From Blattabacterium cuenoti (GTDB lineage: Bacteria; Bacteroidota; Bacteroidia; Flavobacteriales; Blattabacteriaceae), in NCBI RefSeq assembly GCF_014251955.1, contig NZ_CP059203.1, positions 131,671-180,661 on the forward strand: a stretch of DNA of 48,991 nt, read 5' to 3'. Positions 38,035 through 47,779 of the stretch are shown here, piece after piece. The notes under the pieces are model-generated. The model saw only the letters and a program-made list of their open reading frames with translations, ran no database searches and was not told the DNA's origin. The stretch's first letter is position 1; the number at the start of each line of letters is the position of its first letter. The position numbers and the translations under genes were made by a program.

Positions 38035-38526
38035 ATGAAAATTGCCATATTTTGTGGAAGCGTATCAGATAAGTTAATTATGCAAGCATCAGCTAGAATC
38101 CTAGATAAATTTAATATAAGTTACAAAACTTATGTGATTTCAGCACATAGATTACCAGATATTTTATCAAAAACTATCAAAAAAATAGAATCTATAGAAA
38201 AAGGAGTAGAATTAATTATTGCAGGGGCTGGTTTATCCGCTCATTTACCAGGATTCATCGCTTCAAAAACGGTTTTACCGGTTATAGGAGTTCCAATTCA
38301 TCATCAAAAAAACGGATTGTTAGGGGGAATAGATGCTCTTTTTTCTATAGTACAAATGCCTAAAGATGTTCCTGTTGCTACAGTAGGGATAAATAATGCA
38401 TATAACGCTGCTTTATTAGCTATTCATATTTTATCCATAAAATATCAAGATATAAAAAAATCATTGATAAAATTTAGAATGGATGTAAAAGAAAAATTAG
38501 TTAATGAAATCGATCAATATTTATAA
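38035..38526 (+). CDS. purE: N5-carboxyaminoimidazole ribonucleotide mutase
   Basis: PurE makes CAIR, the substrate of PurC. The 163-residue protein has the GSVSD start, the active-site histidine H38 (VISAHRLPD) and AGAGLSAHLPGFIASKT. Class I enzymes act on N5-CAIR made by PurK, which is not in this window; class II enzymes use AIR and CO2 directly. I did not try to decide the class beyond the general bacterial look. It lies 18 bases after purL and 16 before purC. Confidence 0.94.
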   Translation: MKIAIFCGSVSDKLIMQASARILDKFNISYKTYVISAHRLPDILSKTIKKIESIEKGVELIIAGAGLSAHLPGFIASKTVLPVIGVPIHHQKNGLLGGIDALFSIVQMPKDVPVATVGINNAYNAALLAIHILSIKYQDIKKSLIKFRMDVKEKLVNEIDQYL

Positions 38527-38542
38527 TAAAAATAAGTTGATT

Positions 38543-39280
38543 ATGAATAATAAAATAACTAAAAAAAAGTTTTTATTAGAAGGAAAAACAAAAAAAATCT
38601 ATTCTACAGAGAATCCCTATGAAATTATCCTTCACTACAAAGATAATATAACGACTTTTGATGGATTAAAAAAAGAATTATTACAGGATAAAGGAATTTT
38701 AAATAATGAAATAACAACACTTATCTTTAAGTTTCTTAATTCTTGTGGAATTAAAACTCATTTTATTCGTAAAATCAATAATAGAGAACAATTGTGTGTT
38801 AAAGTGGATATGATTCCATTGGAGTTTGTAGTTCGTAATATTATTTCTGGAAGTATGTCTAAACGTTTAGGAGTAAAAGAAGGAACTCATACAAAGAATA
38901 ATAATACGATTCTTGAGATTTTTTATAAAAACGATGCATTAAATGACCCATTAATTAATGATCATCATGCCGTTTTTTTAGGAGTTATTTCTTATGAAGA
39001 ATTAAATACGATTAATAAAATTATATTAAATATTAATAATATTCTGAAAAAATATTTTTTAGAAAAAAATATTTTTTTAGTAGATTTTAAAATAGAATTT
39101 GGAAAAAATGAAAAAAATCAAATTTTACTTTCTGATGAAATCAGCCCTGATACTTGCCGTTTTTGGGATAAAAAAACAATGAAAAAACTTGATAAAGATT
39201 TATTTAGAATAGGGGTGGTTAGTGAAGAAGTTGTTCTTGATACTTATATGGAAGTATTAAAAAGGTTAAATGTTGGTTAA
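38543..39280 (+). CDS. purC: SAICAR synthetase
   Basis: PurC joins CAIR with aspartate. From the ATG at 38543 it has 245 residues with LLEGKTKKIYSTENP, the substrate region VVRNIISGSMSKRLG and LLSDEISPDTCRFWD. A longer version from 38504 would overlap purE and lacks family similarity, so the downstream start is preferred. It is followed by purF after a 134-base gap that shows no ORF of note. Confidence 0.95.
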   Translation: MNNKITKKKFLLEGKTKKIYSTENPYEIILHYKDNITTFDGLKKELLQDKGILNNEITTLIFKFLNSCGIKTHFIRKINNREQLCVKVDMIPLEFVVRNIISGSMSKRLGVKEGTHTKNNNTILEIFYKNDALNDPLINDHHAVFLGVISYEELNTINKIILNINNILKKYFLEKNIFLVDFKIEFGKNEKNQILLSDEISPDTCRFWDKKTMKKLDKDLFRIGVVSEEVVLDTYMEVLKRLNVG

Positions 39281-39414
39281 TCTAATTAAATAAATTATTC
39301 TTATGGGAAGAAGAAAAAGATATTCTTTTTACAGAAAAAAAAGTATCCCCTATTTTCATCAATAAGAGTAGTCTAGTCATAATACATAATAAGAAGAACT
39401 AAGAATAAAATATT

Positions 39415-40830
39415 ATGATTTATTCTGATAAATTTCATGAGGAATGCGGTGTTTTTGGTATTTATTCTCCTCAGAAAATAGATACTTTTTCTTTAATTCA
39501 ATTTGGATTATTTGCATTACAACACCGGGGGCAGGAAGCTTGTGGATTTTCTGTTTTACGAGATGGATTTATCTTATCCCATAAAAGTGAAGGTCTTGTT
39601 TTAGATTCTTTTCGAGAAATTGCAAATTCTCAATGTTATCATGGAAATGCTGTTATTGGGCATACACGTTATTCTACAGAAGGAGGACAGAGTAAAAAAA
39701 ATATTCAACCATTCTTTGGAGAAGATTCTCATGGAAGAAGTACTATTTCTATAGTACATAATGGGAATTTAATTAATGCTAAAACAATTCGAAAAAATTT
39801 AGAATCAAAAGGAATCACTTTTATTTCCGAATATTCGGATTCCGAAGTGATTTTGCGTTTAATCCAAAAATATTTACATGAATATGATAATATACTCGAA
39901 ATGGCTATTCAAAAAACAACTCTTGATATTCAAGGAGCCTATTCTGTTATAGTTCTTATGAATAATAAAATTGCGGCATTTAGAGATCCAAATGGAATTC
40001 GTCCTTTATGTTATGGAATGCTCAATGAAAAAACTTATATATTTAGTTCAGAAACTTGTGGAATAGATTCTGTAGGGGGTTATTATATAAGAGATCTTTT
40101 TCCAGGAGAAATGGCTATCGTAGATCAAAAAAAGTCAATACGATTTTCTCTACTTACAAAAAAAAAATACACAAAAAGAAGAAGAAGAACATGTTCTTTT
40201 GAGTATATTTATTTTTCTCGTCCTGATTCTTTAATTGAAAATATGAATGTTTATGAATTACGTGAAAAAAGTGGAGAAAAACTTTATGAACAATATCCAG
40301 TAGAAGCAGATGTCGTTATTGGGGTTCCAGATTCTGGAGTTCCAGCATCTATTGGATTTTCCAAAGCCTCTGGAATTCCTTTCAAACCAATATTAGTTAA
40401 AAACAAATATATTGGAAGATCTTTTATTCTACCGAAACAAGAAATACGTGAACGTATAGTCAATCTAAAATTAAATCCTATATTAGATGAAATTAAGGGG
40501 AAACGTATTGTTATTGTTGATGATTCCATTGTTCGTGGAACTACGAGTCGTAGGTTAGTTTCTATATTAAGAAAAGCAGGAGCTAGAGAAATTCATTTTA
40601 GAAGTGCTTCTCCACCTATTATCGCTCCGTGTTTTTTAGGTGTAGATACACCAAGTAAAAAAGATTTGATTTCACATAATATGAATAAGGAAAAAATAGC
40701 TGAAATTTTAGATGTAGATAGTTTAGAATTTTTAAATATGAAAAATCTAATCGAGATACTTGGAAGTAAAAATTACTGTTTTGGTTGTTTTACTGGAAAT
40801 TATCCTGTTGTTCATAAAAAAAATGATTGA
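39415..40830 (+). CDS. purF: Amidophosphoribosyltransferase, iron-sulfur type
   Basis: PurF starts purine synthesis from PRPP and glutamine. The 471-residue protein has a ten-residue propeptide followed by the nucleophile Cys11 (EECGVFGI), the PRPP loop IVDDSIVRGTTSRR, and four cysteines in the positions of the B. subtilis-type 4Fe-4S cluster: C260 (TCSFEYIYF), C406 (PCFLGVDT), C455 and C458 (YCFGCFTGNYP). The cluster would make the enzyme oxygen-sensitive. The step is normally feedback-inhibited by AMP and GMP. Confidence 0.96.
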   Translation: MIYSDKFHEECGVFGIYSPQKIDTFSLIQFGLFALQHRGQEACGFSVLRDGFILSHKSEGLVLDSFREIANSQCYHGNAVIGHTRYSTEGGQSKKNIQPFFGEDSHGRSTISIVHNGNLINAKTIRKNLESKGITFISEYSDSEVILRLIQKYLHEYDNILEMAIQKTTLDIQGAYSVIVLMNNKIAAFRDPNGIRPLCYGMLNEKTYIFSSETCGIDSVGGYYIRDLFPGEMAIVDQKKSIRFSLLTKKKYTKRRRRTCSFEYIYFSRPDSLIENMNVYELREKSGEKLYEQYPVEADVVIGVPDSGVPASIGFSKASGIPFKPILVKNKYIGRSFILPKQEIRERIVNLKLNPILDEIKGKRIVIVDDSIVRGTTSRRLVSILRKAGAREIHFRSASPPIIAPCFLGVDTPSKKDLISHNMNKEKIAEILDVDSLEFLNMKNLIEILGSKNYCFGCFTGNYPVVHKKND

Positions 40831-40900
40831 TTTTGTATCTATCTATCTTATTCTTTTGTCAATTCTTCTTTTCCAAAACCAATAATAATTGGAATAAATA

Positions 40901-41893
40901 ATGAAAGAAAATTATCGTACTAAAATTAACAATATTTTAAAAGAAACTTATACTCATAAAGTAATTAGTTCATTGGATCATTTTTCTGCTTTTTATAAAA
41001 TGTCTGAATGTGTTGGATATAATAAAAAATATAAAGAGCCTATTTTGGTTTCTGGTGTTGATGGTGTAGGAACTAAACTACGTTTAGCCATTAATTATAA
41101 AAAATATGATATTATTGGAAAAGATTGTTTTGCCATGTGTGCAAATGATGTTTTGTGTCATGGAGCAAAACCTTTATTTTTTTTAGACTATTTGGCTTGC
41201 GGAAAACTTGATTCTAATATTGCAGAAAAAATTCTACAAGGAATAGCTTCATATTGTAAGAAAACAACTACATGTCTTATTGGAGGAGAAACTGCAGAAA
41301 TGCCTGGTATTTATCAATTTAACGATTATGATATTGCTGGTTTTTGTGTAGGAATTGTAGATAAAGAGAACATTATAGATGGGAAAAAGAGAATTCAGGA
41401 AGATGATGTTTTAATTGGACTTCCTTCTTCAGGAGTCCATAGTAATGGATTTTCTTTAATTAGAAATATTTTTTGTGAAGAAGATTTTGCAAAAGATTTT
41501 CAAAAAAAACCGTTTTATGAGACTCTTTTAATTCCAACTAGAATTTATCATTTTCCTATTCATATTTTATTAGAAAAATTTTTGATACATGGATTAGCTC
41601 ATATAACTGGAGGAGGAATAAACGAAAATTTATTACGAATTCTTCCAGAAAATTTTTCAGCTGTGGTAGAAAGAAACAAGATACCGATTCAGCCTGTTTT
41701 TAATTTTATTCAAAAAATAGGAAATTTGTCAGATAAAATCATGTGGAATACTTTTAATATGGGAGTAGGAATGATTATAATAGTTTCTGTTCAAGATCAA
41801 TCTTCTGTCTTGCATAAATTATGTGTTTTAGGAGAAGATCCTTTTGTTTTTGGTCATATTGTAAAAGGAAATAAAAAAGTACTTTTGACATAA
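40901..41893 (+). CDS. purM: Phosphoribosylformylglycinamidine cyclo-ligase (AIR synthetase)
   Basis: PurM closes the imidazole ring to give AIR. The 330-residue protein has SGVDGVGTKLRLA, the ATP motif CANDVLCHGAKPLFFLDY, LIGGETAEMPGIY and the C-terminal HITGGGINENLLRILP. Length and motifs are normal. The lead of about 70 bases after purF contains no feature. purN follows after 19 bases on the same strand. Confidence 0.96.
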   Translation: MKENYRTKINNILKETYTHKVISSLDHFSAFYKMSECVGYNKKYKEPILVSGVDGVGTKLRLAINYKKYDIIGKDCFAMCANDVLCHGAKPLFFLDYLACGKLDSNIAEKILQGIASYCKKTTTCLIGGETAEMPGIYQFNDYDIAGFCVGIVDKENIIDGKKRIQEDDVLIGLPSSGVHSNGFSLIRNIFCEEDFAKDFQKKPFYETLLIPTRIYHFPIHILLEKFLIHGLAHITGGGINENLLRILPENFSAVVERNKIPIQPVFNFIQKIGNLSDKIMWNTFNMGVGMIIIVSVQDQSSVLHKLCVLGEDPFVFGHIVKGNKKVLLT

Positions 41894-41912
41894 AAAAAAT
41901 ATTTTCAATTTC

Positions 41913-42482
41913 ATGAAAAAACTAGCTATTTTAGTTTCTGGAAGAGGAACAAATATGCAGCATATTTTTCAAGCTATTTCCAATGGAAAGCTTTCTAATT
42001 TTAAAGTAGATTTAGTCATTTCTGATAGACAATGCATAGCTATTCAATATGCGGAGGCGTTAAAAGAAAATATTCAGACTATTTCTTTAGAAAAAGTAAA
42101 AAAAAGATTTTTATCTAAAGAAATTCATAATTTTTTATTGGAAAAGATTCCAGATATTATAGTTCTTTCAGGATTCCTATCCATACTTGATGCAGAATTT
42201 TGTGAAAAATGGAACGGTAAAATTATCAATATTCATCCCTCTCTTTTACCTAAATATGGAGGAAAAGGAATGTATGGAATGAGAGTCCATCAAGAAGTTA
42301 TCAAGAATAAAGAAAAAATATCCGGGGCGACAGTTCATTATGTCACAAAATCTATTGATTCAGGAAATATCATTTTAAAAAAATCATGTAGAATTTCTTC
42401 ACAAGAAACTCCTATTTCTTTATCTAAAAAAATATCTATCATAGAAGAAGAGATCCTTATTAAATCTCTTAATTCCTTTTAA
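41913..42482 (+). CDS. purN: Phosphoribosylglycinamide formyltransferase
   Basis: PurN transfers a formyl group from 10-formyl-tetrahydrofolate to GAR. The 189-residue protein has LVSGRGTNMQ near the start and the catalytic set N106, H108 (INIHPSLLPKYGGKG) and D149 (SIDSGNI). It depends on folate like purH and thyA in this window. It follows purM and precedes purH after 84 bases. Confidence 0.95.
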   Translation: MKKLAILVSGRGTNMQHIFQAISNGKLSNFKVDLVISDRQCIAIQYAEALKENIQTISLEKVKKRFLSKEIHNFLLEKIPDIIVLSGFLSILDAEFCEKWNGKIINIHPSLLPKYGGKGMYGMRVHQEVIKNKEKISGATVHYVTKSIDSGNIILKKSCRISSQETPISLSKKISIIEEEILIKSLNSF

Positions 42483-42566
42483 CGGTTTTTTTTCATATAA
42501 AAAATAAATTTTCTACTTTTTTACACAATAATTAAATATATTTAAATAATCAATTTCAATATTATA

Positions 42567-44084
42567 ATGAAAAAAGCATTGATTAGTGTTTATGAAAAAG
42601 ATGGAAAATTATTTGATTTTGTCAACTTTCTAAATAGAAAAGGATATCAAATTATTTCTACTGGTGGTACTTTTCAATATTTGAAAAAACATGGAATAAA
42701 TCATGTTCTAAAAATATCAGAGATAACATCTTTTCCTGAGATTTTAGATGGAAGAATCAAAACTATTCATCCTAATATTTATGGAGGAATTTTGGCCAAT
42801 CGTTTTATTGAAGAACATATGAATTCTATTCTTTTTCACAATATTTCTCCCATTGATATTGTATTGGTTAATTTTTATCCTTTTTTTGAAAAAATACATT
42901 TAAAATCTTTTAATTCATTGATTGAATTTATAGATATAGGGGGCCCTTCTATGCTTCGTGCAGCCGCAAAAAATTTTTTACATGTTACGGCAATTACAGA
43001 TAAAAATGATTATATTTTAGTAAAAAATGAAATAGAATATAATGGAATGACTTCATTAAAATTGAGAAAAAAATTAGCTGGGAAAGTGTTTAATCTCACT
43101 TCTGCATATGATTCTGCTATTTCTCAATATCTTCTTGAAGAAGATTTTCCTACCTATTTCCATTCTTCTTATAAAAAAAAAATGAATCTCCGTTATGGAG
43201 AAAATCCTCATCAACAAGCAGCATATTATGTTAGTACGATTCATCAAGGTGCAATGCGAAATTTTCATCAATTACATGGAAAAGAACTTTCATTTAATAA
43301 TTTACGAGATATGGATATCGCTTGGAAAGTTGTATCACAATTCTCTGAACCAGCTTGTTGTACAGTAAAACATTCTACCCCTTGTGGGGTCGCATTAGGA
43401 AAGAATATAATTGAAGCATTTCAAAAAACTTATTATGCCGATGATATTTCTTTTTTTGGAGGAATAATGGCAGTGAATGTTCCAATTACAAAAGAATTAG
43501 CAAATGAGATAAAAAACATTTTTTTAGAAGTAATTTTGTCTCCTAGTTATGAAACAGATGTTTTAAATATTTTAAAAATAAAAAAAAATATGAGAGTTAT
43601 CAGAATAAATGAGCCAATTTCTGATACATTAGAATATGTTAAAATAGATGGGGGGGTCTTAGTCCAACAAGTGGATCGTTTTTTGTCTAAGAATTATAAA
43701 ATAGTTACCAAGAAAAAATTTTCTGATAAAGAACTTATGTCTTTATTTTTTGCTCAAAAAGTAGTTAAATACGTAAAATCCAATGCAATTGTTGTCGCAA
43801 AAGGAACACAAACTTTAGGAATTTCCGGGGGGCAAACAAATAGAATTTGGGCAGCTCGTCAAGCTATAGAGAGAGCTTTAGAAAAAAGTAAAAGAGATTT
43901 AGTGCTTGTTTCTGATGCTTTTTTCCCTTTTAGAGATGTAGTCGATGAAGCGGCTCGTTCTGGTGGGGGAATTCGTGCGATCATTCAACCAGGAGGTTCT
44001 ATACGTGATGAAGAATCTGTAAAAGCTTGTGATGAATATGGAATAGCTATGGCTTTCACAGGAAAAAGACATTTTAAACATTAA
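42567..44084 (+). CDS. purH: Bifunctional AICAR transformylase / IMP cyclohydrolase
   Basis: PurH performs the last two steps to IMP. The 505-residue protein has an N-terminal MGS-like cyclohydrolase (STGGTFQYLKKHGI and GRIKTIHPNIYGGILA) and a C-terminal transformylase with the KHSTPCGVALG motif, LRYGENPHQQAAYY, and the closing SDAFFPFRD and FTGKRHFKH. Length is normal. purD follows after 23 bases. Confidence 0.96.
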   Translation: MKKALISVYEKDGKLFDFVNFLNRKGYQIISTGGTFQYLKKHGINHVLKISEITSFPEILDGRIKTIHPNIYGGILANRFIEEHMNSILFHNISPIDIVLVNFYPFFEKIHLKSFNSLIEFIDIGGPSMLRAAAKNFLHVTAITDKNDYILVKNEIEYNGMTSLKLRKKLAGKVFNLTSAYDSAISQYLLEEDFPTYFHSSYKKKMNLRYGENPHQQAAYYVSTIHQGAMRNFHQLHGKELSFNNLRDMDIAWKVVSQFSEPACCTVKHSTPCGVALGKNIIEAFQKTYYADDISFFGGIMAVNVPITKELANEIKNIFLEVILSPSYETDVLNILKIKKNMRVIRINEPISDTLEYVKIDGGVLVQQVDRFLSKNYKIVTKKKFSDKELMSLFFAQKVVKYVKSNAIVVAKGTQTLGISGGQTNRIWAARQAIERALEKSKRDLVLVSDAFFPFRDVVDEAARSGGGIRAIIQPGGSIRDEESVKACDEYGIAMAFTGKRHFKH

Positions 44085-44107
44085 TTAAAAATAAAACATG
44101 ATAATGC

Positions 44108-45349
44108 ATGAAAGTTTTAATTCTTGGAAGCGGAGGACGTGAACACGCTATTGGTAAAAAATTATTGAAAGATTTATATTCTATTGATCTTTATTTTTAT
44201 CCTGGAAATGGAGGTACAGATCAAATAGGAAAAAATATTGAAAAAATTCAGACTCCATCAGAATTATGTTTTTTTGCAAAAAAATCTGCAATAGATTTAA
44301 CTATTGTAGGTTCTGAAGTTTTTCTATTGGAAAAAATTGTAGATATTTTTCAAAATTTTGGATTAAAAATAATAGGACCACATTATCTTGCATCTAGACT
44401 TGAAGGAGACCGTGTTTTTGCTAAATATTTTATGAATAAATATGGAGTACGTACTCCTAAATACGAAATTTTTTCTTGCTATCAAAAAGCTATGGATTTT
44501 TTAGAAAAAACTACTTATTCCGTAGCTATTAAAACTAGAGGAATTGCTGCAGGAAAAGGGGTTTTGTTAGTCAAGAATAAAAATGAAGCCAAAAAGGCTT
44601 TGAATTCTATCATGAAAGATAAAAAATTTGGTAAATCTGGAAATCAAGTAATCATAGAAGAATTCTTGCAAGGAAATGAAGCTTCTATTATATCTATATT
44701 TAATGGAAAAAATATTATTCCTTTTTTATCTTCTAAAGATTATAAAAAAATAGGAGAAAAAGAAACAGGGTTGAATACAGGAGGAATGGGAACAATTGTC
44801 CCTAATCCACATATGACAAATGATGTCTGGATAGATTTTAAGAAAAATATATTAGAACCAACTTTGGAAGGATTATTTTTGGAAAAATTAACTTTTTTTG
44901 GATTTATTTATTTTGGATTAATGATTACTTCGAATGGGGTTTATTTATTAGAATATAATACTCGTTTAGGAGATCCTGAAATTCAAACTTTATTTCCATT
45001 AATGAAAAGTAATTTTCTTCAGATAATACAATCTTCCCTTTTTCAACAAAAAGACATCATCAATATACACTGGAAAAAATTGTGTTCTTGTTGTGTTGTT
45101 TTGTCTTCAAAAGGATATCCAGAAAAATACGAAAGTGGAAAAATTATAGAGGGACTTCATTCCTTAAAAGAACCTTTTTATATTGCTGGAGCAAAAAAAG
45201 AAAAGGGAAAATGGATAACGTCAAGTGGACGTGTTCTCAATATAATAGGAGTAGGAAAATCTATTGATGAAGCAAGAAAAATAGCTTATGATAAAGTAAA
45301 AAAAATTCATTTTGAAAATTTATATTTTAGAAAAGATATTGGTTTATAA
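44108..45349 (+). CDS. purD: Phosphoribosylamine-glycine ligase (GAR synthetase)
   Basis: PurD attaches glycine to phosphoribosylamine. It is an ATP-grasp protein of 413 residues with LGSGGREHAIG at the N-terminus, the ATP-binding VAIKTRGIAAGKGVLLV, the family signature NTGGMGTIVP and the metal-binding YNTRLGDPEIQ. The ATG at 44104 is out of frame, so 44108 is the start. guaA follows after 33 bases. Confidence 0.96.
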   Translation: MKVLILGSGGREHAIGKKLLKDLYSIDLYFYPGNGGTDQIGKNIEKIQTPSELCFFAKKSAIDLTIVGSEVFLLEKIVDIFQNFGLKIIGPHYLASRLEGDRVFAKYFMNKYGVRTPKYEIFSCYQKAMDFLEKTTYSVAIKTRGIAAGKGVLLVKNKNEAKKALNSIMKDKKFGKSGNQVIIEEFLQGNEASIISIFNGKNIIPFLSSKDYKKIGEKETGLNTGGMGTIVPNPHMTNDVWIDFKKNILEPTLEGLFLEKLTFFGFIYFGLMITSNGVYLLEYNTRLGDPEIQTLFPLMKSNFLQIIQSSLFQQKDIINIHWKKLCSCCVVLSSKGYPEKYESGKIIEGLHSLKEPFYIAGAKKEKGKWITSSGRVLNIIGVGKSIDEARKIAYDKVKKIHFENLYFRKDIGL

Positions 45350-45382
45350 TTAGTTATTTAAAAACTCATCTAAAAAATTTTA

Positions 45383-46927
45383 ATGAAAAAAGATTCTATT
45401 CTCATATTAGATTTTGGTTCGCAATATAGCCAAATGATAGTAAGAAGAATTCGAGAAATAGGCGTATATGCAATATTATGTTCTTATGATATTTCGATTC
45501 ATAATATTTTATCAAAAAAACCAAAAGGAATCCTTTTATCAGGAAGTCCCTTTTCTGTTTATGACAAAAACTCTCCTTTAATATCTAAAGAAATATTCCA
45601 ATTAAATATTCCTATATTTGGAATTTGTTATGGAATGCAACTGATTTCTTTTCTTTTTGGAGGAAAAATAGAAAAATCAAAATACAGAGAATATGGAAAA
45701 TCCTATTTTATTATAGATCATTTCAAAAACGATTTATTATTTGGAATTCCTAAAAGATCAGTTGTTTGGATGAGTCATTTTGATGAAATAAAAGATTTAC
45801 CAAAAGAATTCAAAGCGATAGGTCATACTTCATCTTGTTCTATTGCAGCTATAATTCATAAAACTAAAGATATTTATGCAGTACAATTTCATCCAGAAGT
45901 AGATAATACAAAATTTGGAATCTCTATGTTAAAGAATTTTATTCTTCATATTTGTAAATGTAATCCAAATTGGAAATTAAATAAGTTTGTACAAAATACT
46001 GTCAAAAAAATAAAAAAACGTGTATCTAATAAAAAAGTTATTCTAGGATTTTCAGGAGGTGTGGACTCTTTTGTATCAGCTTATATCATTCATAAAGCCA
46101 TTGGAAATGCTTTGAATTGTATTTTCGTTGATACAGGATTTCTTCTAAAAAAAGAAAAAGAAAAAATATTTTCTCATTGTCAAAAAATGAATTTTTCTAT
46201 TAAAATAATAGATGCAAAAAAACGTTTTTTATCTATTTTAACTGGAATTGTGGATCCTGAAAAAAAAAGAAAAATTATAGGAAATGAATTTGCATCCATT
46301 TTTCAAATGGAATCAGAAAAAATTAAAAATGTAGAATTTTTAGCACAAGGAACTATATATTCAGATGTTATTGAGTCCTCAATTTCTTCAAAATTAAGAA
46401 AAAATTTTTTTATTAAATCTCATCATAATGTAGGAGGATTACCTCAATTAAAAAAATTGAAACTTATTGAACCGTTAAAAGAATTATTTAAAGATGAAGT
46501 TAGAAAAATAGGGATAGAATTAGGAATTCCAAAAAAAATTTTATATAGTCATCCATTTCCTGGACCTGGGTTAAGCATTCGCATTCTTGGAGAAGTCAAT
46601 AAAAAAAAGATTTCTATTCTCAAAGAATCGGAAAGTATTCTTTCACAAGAGTTAAAAAAATCAAATCTTTATGATTTTGTTAATCAAGCATTTATTATAT
46701 TATTGCCAGTAAAATCCGTAGGAATAAAAGGAGATAAACGAACATACGAATATACAGCTGTATTACGTGTTATAAAAACAGAAGATTTTATGACGGCTAC
46801 TTTTTCACGTTTGCCTTACGATTTTTTAGAAAAAATTTCTAATAGAATTATTAATGAAGTTGATGGAATTAACCGTTTGGTATATGACATCACATCCAAA
46901 CCTCCAGCTACTATTGAATGGGAATAA
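45383..46927 (+). CDS. guaA: GMP synthase (glutamine-hydrolysing)
   Basis: GuaA converts XMP to GMP. The 514-residue protein has an N-terminal class I amidotransferase with the triad C82 (GICYGMQ), H170 and E172 (FHPEVD), the PP-loop SGGVDS (224-229) and the C-terminal dimerisation domain (HPFPGPGLSIRILGE and TSKPPATIEWE). guaB, which makes XMP from IMP, is not in the window. It is the last gene of the purine block and converges on accD, 8 bases apart. Confidence 0.97.
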   Translation: MKKDSILILDFGSQYSQMIVRRIREIGVYAILCSYDISIHNILSKKPKGILLSGSPFSVYDKNSPLISKEIFQLNIPIFGICYGMQLISFLFGGKIEKSKYREYGKSYFIIDHFKNDLLFGIPKRSVVWMSHFDEIKDLPKEFKAIGHTSSCSIAAIIHKTKDIYAVQFHPEVDNTKFGISMLKNFILHICKCNPNWKLNKFVQNTVKKIKKRVSNKKVILGFSGGVDSFVSAYIIHKAIGNALNCIFVDTGFLLKKEKEKIFSHCQKMNFSIKIIDAKKRFLSILTGIVDPEKKRKIIGNEFASIFQMESEKIKNVEFLAQGTIYSDVIESSISSKLRKNFFIKSHHNVGGLPQLKKLKLIEPLKELFKDEVRKIGIELGIPKKILYSHPFPGPGLSIRILGEVNKKKISILKESESILSQELKKSNLYDFVNQAFIILLPVKSVGIKGDKRTYEYTAVLRVIKTEDFMTATFSRLPYDFLEKISNRIINEVDGINRLVYDITSKPPATIEWE

Positions 46928-46935
46928 TTTTTTTT

Positions 46936-47775
46936 TTATATCATCATAGAAATAAGATTGGATATATTTTTTTTTAATTCCGTTCTAGAAGAAATTAAAT
47001 CTATAAAACCATGTTCCAAAAGAAATTCTGCAGTTTGAAACCCCTTAGGAAGATCTTTTCCTATAGTTTCTTTAATCACTCTAGGTCCAGCAAATCCTAT
47101 AAGAGCACCTGGTTCTGCTATGTTAATATCTCCAAGTAAAGCATAAGAAGCTGTCACTCCTCCTGTAGTAGGATCTGTAAGAACGGATATATAAGGAATT
47201 CTTGCATCACGTAATTGAGTAAATCTAGCTATAGTTTTTGCCATTTGCATTAGAGAAAAGGCAGATTCCATAATCCTAGCTCCACCAGATTTAGATATTA
47301 ATACATATGGAAATTTTTTTTCAATACAGTATTTTATTGCTCTAGATATTTTTTCACCTACTACAGATCCCATAGATCCTCCTATAAATGAAAAATCCAT
47401 ACAGGAAATCACTAAATTTATTCCTTTCATTTTTCCCACTCCAGTTCTGATCGCATCATATAAATTAGTTTTTTTTATTGCTTCTTGAATTCTGTCTGTA
47501 TATTTTTTACAATCTATCCATTTGACAGGATCCTGACTCGTCATTTTAACATTCATTTCTAAAAATTTTCCATGATCAAAAAGAATTTCAAAATATTCTT
47601 TGCTATGAACTCTGACATGATACCCATCTTCTGGACTTACATAAGCATTTTTTTTTAATTCTTCTGTATCTATAATTTTTCCACTAGGTGTTCTATACCA
47701 AAGACCTTTTGGTAAATTTTTTCTATCTTCTATAGGGGTTAGAATATTTTTTTTTTTTCTTAAAAACCAAGCCAT
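46936..47775 (-). CDS. accD: Acetyl-CoA carboxylase, carboxyltransferase beta subunit
   Basis: AccD, with AccA, moves CO2 from biotin to acetyl-CoA. The 279-residue protein has [38 protein letters not shown] and [15 protein letters not shown]. The four-cysteine zinc ribbon usual in proteobacterial AccD is absent: the region reads [18 protein letters not shown]. This loss is, to my knowledge, common in Bacteroidetes. Its partners accB and accC are about 44 kb away at the other end of the window. It lies 4 bases downstream of fbaA. Confidence 0.96.
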   Translation of the reverse strand: MAWFLRKKKNILTPIEDRKNLPKGLWYRTPSGKIIDTEELKKNAYVSPEDGYHVRVHSKEYFEILFDHGKFLEMNVKMTSQDPVKWIDCKKYTDRIQEAIKKTNLYDAIRTGVGKMKGINLVISCMDFSFIGGSMGSVVGEKISRAIKYCIEKKFPYVLISKSGGARIMESAFSLMQMAKTIARFTQLRDARIPYISVLTDPTTGGVTASYALLGDINIAEPGALIGFAGPRVIKETIGKDLPKGFQTAEFLLEHGFIDLISSRTELKKNISNLISMMI

Positions 47776-47779
47776 GGTT

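Noticed and set aside
39302..39364. A 20-codon ORF between purC and purF
   Set aside because: It is too short, has no helix or motif, and has lysine/arginine-rich content expected from A-rich DNA.
46936..47775. Loss of the AccD zinc cysteines as a defect
   Set aside because: The same replacement sequence type is, as far as I recall, normal in Bacteroidetes AccD, so it is a lineage trait and not damage.
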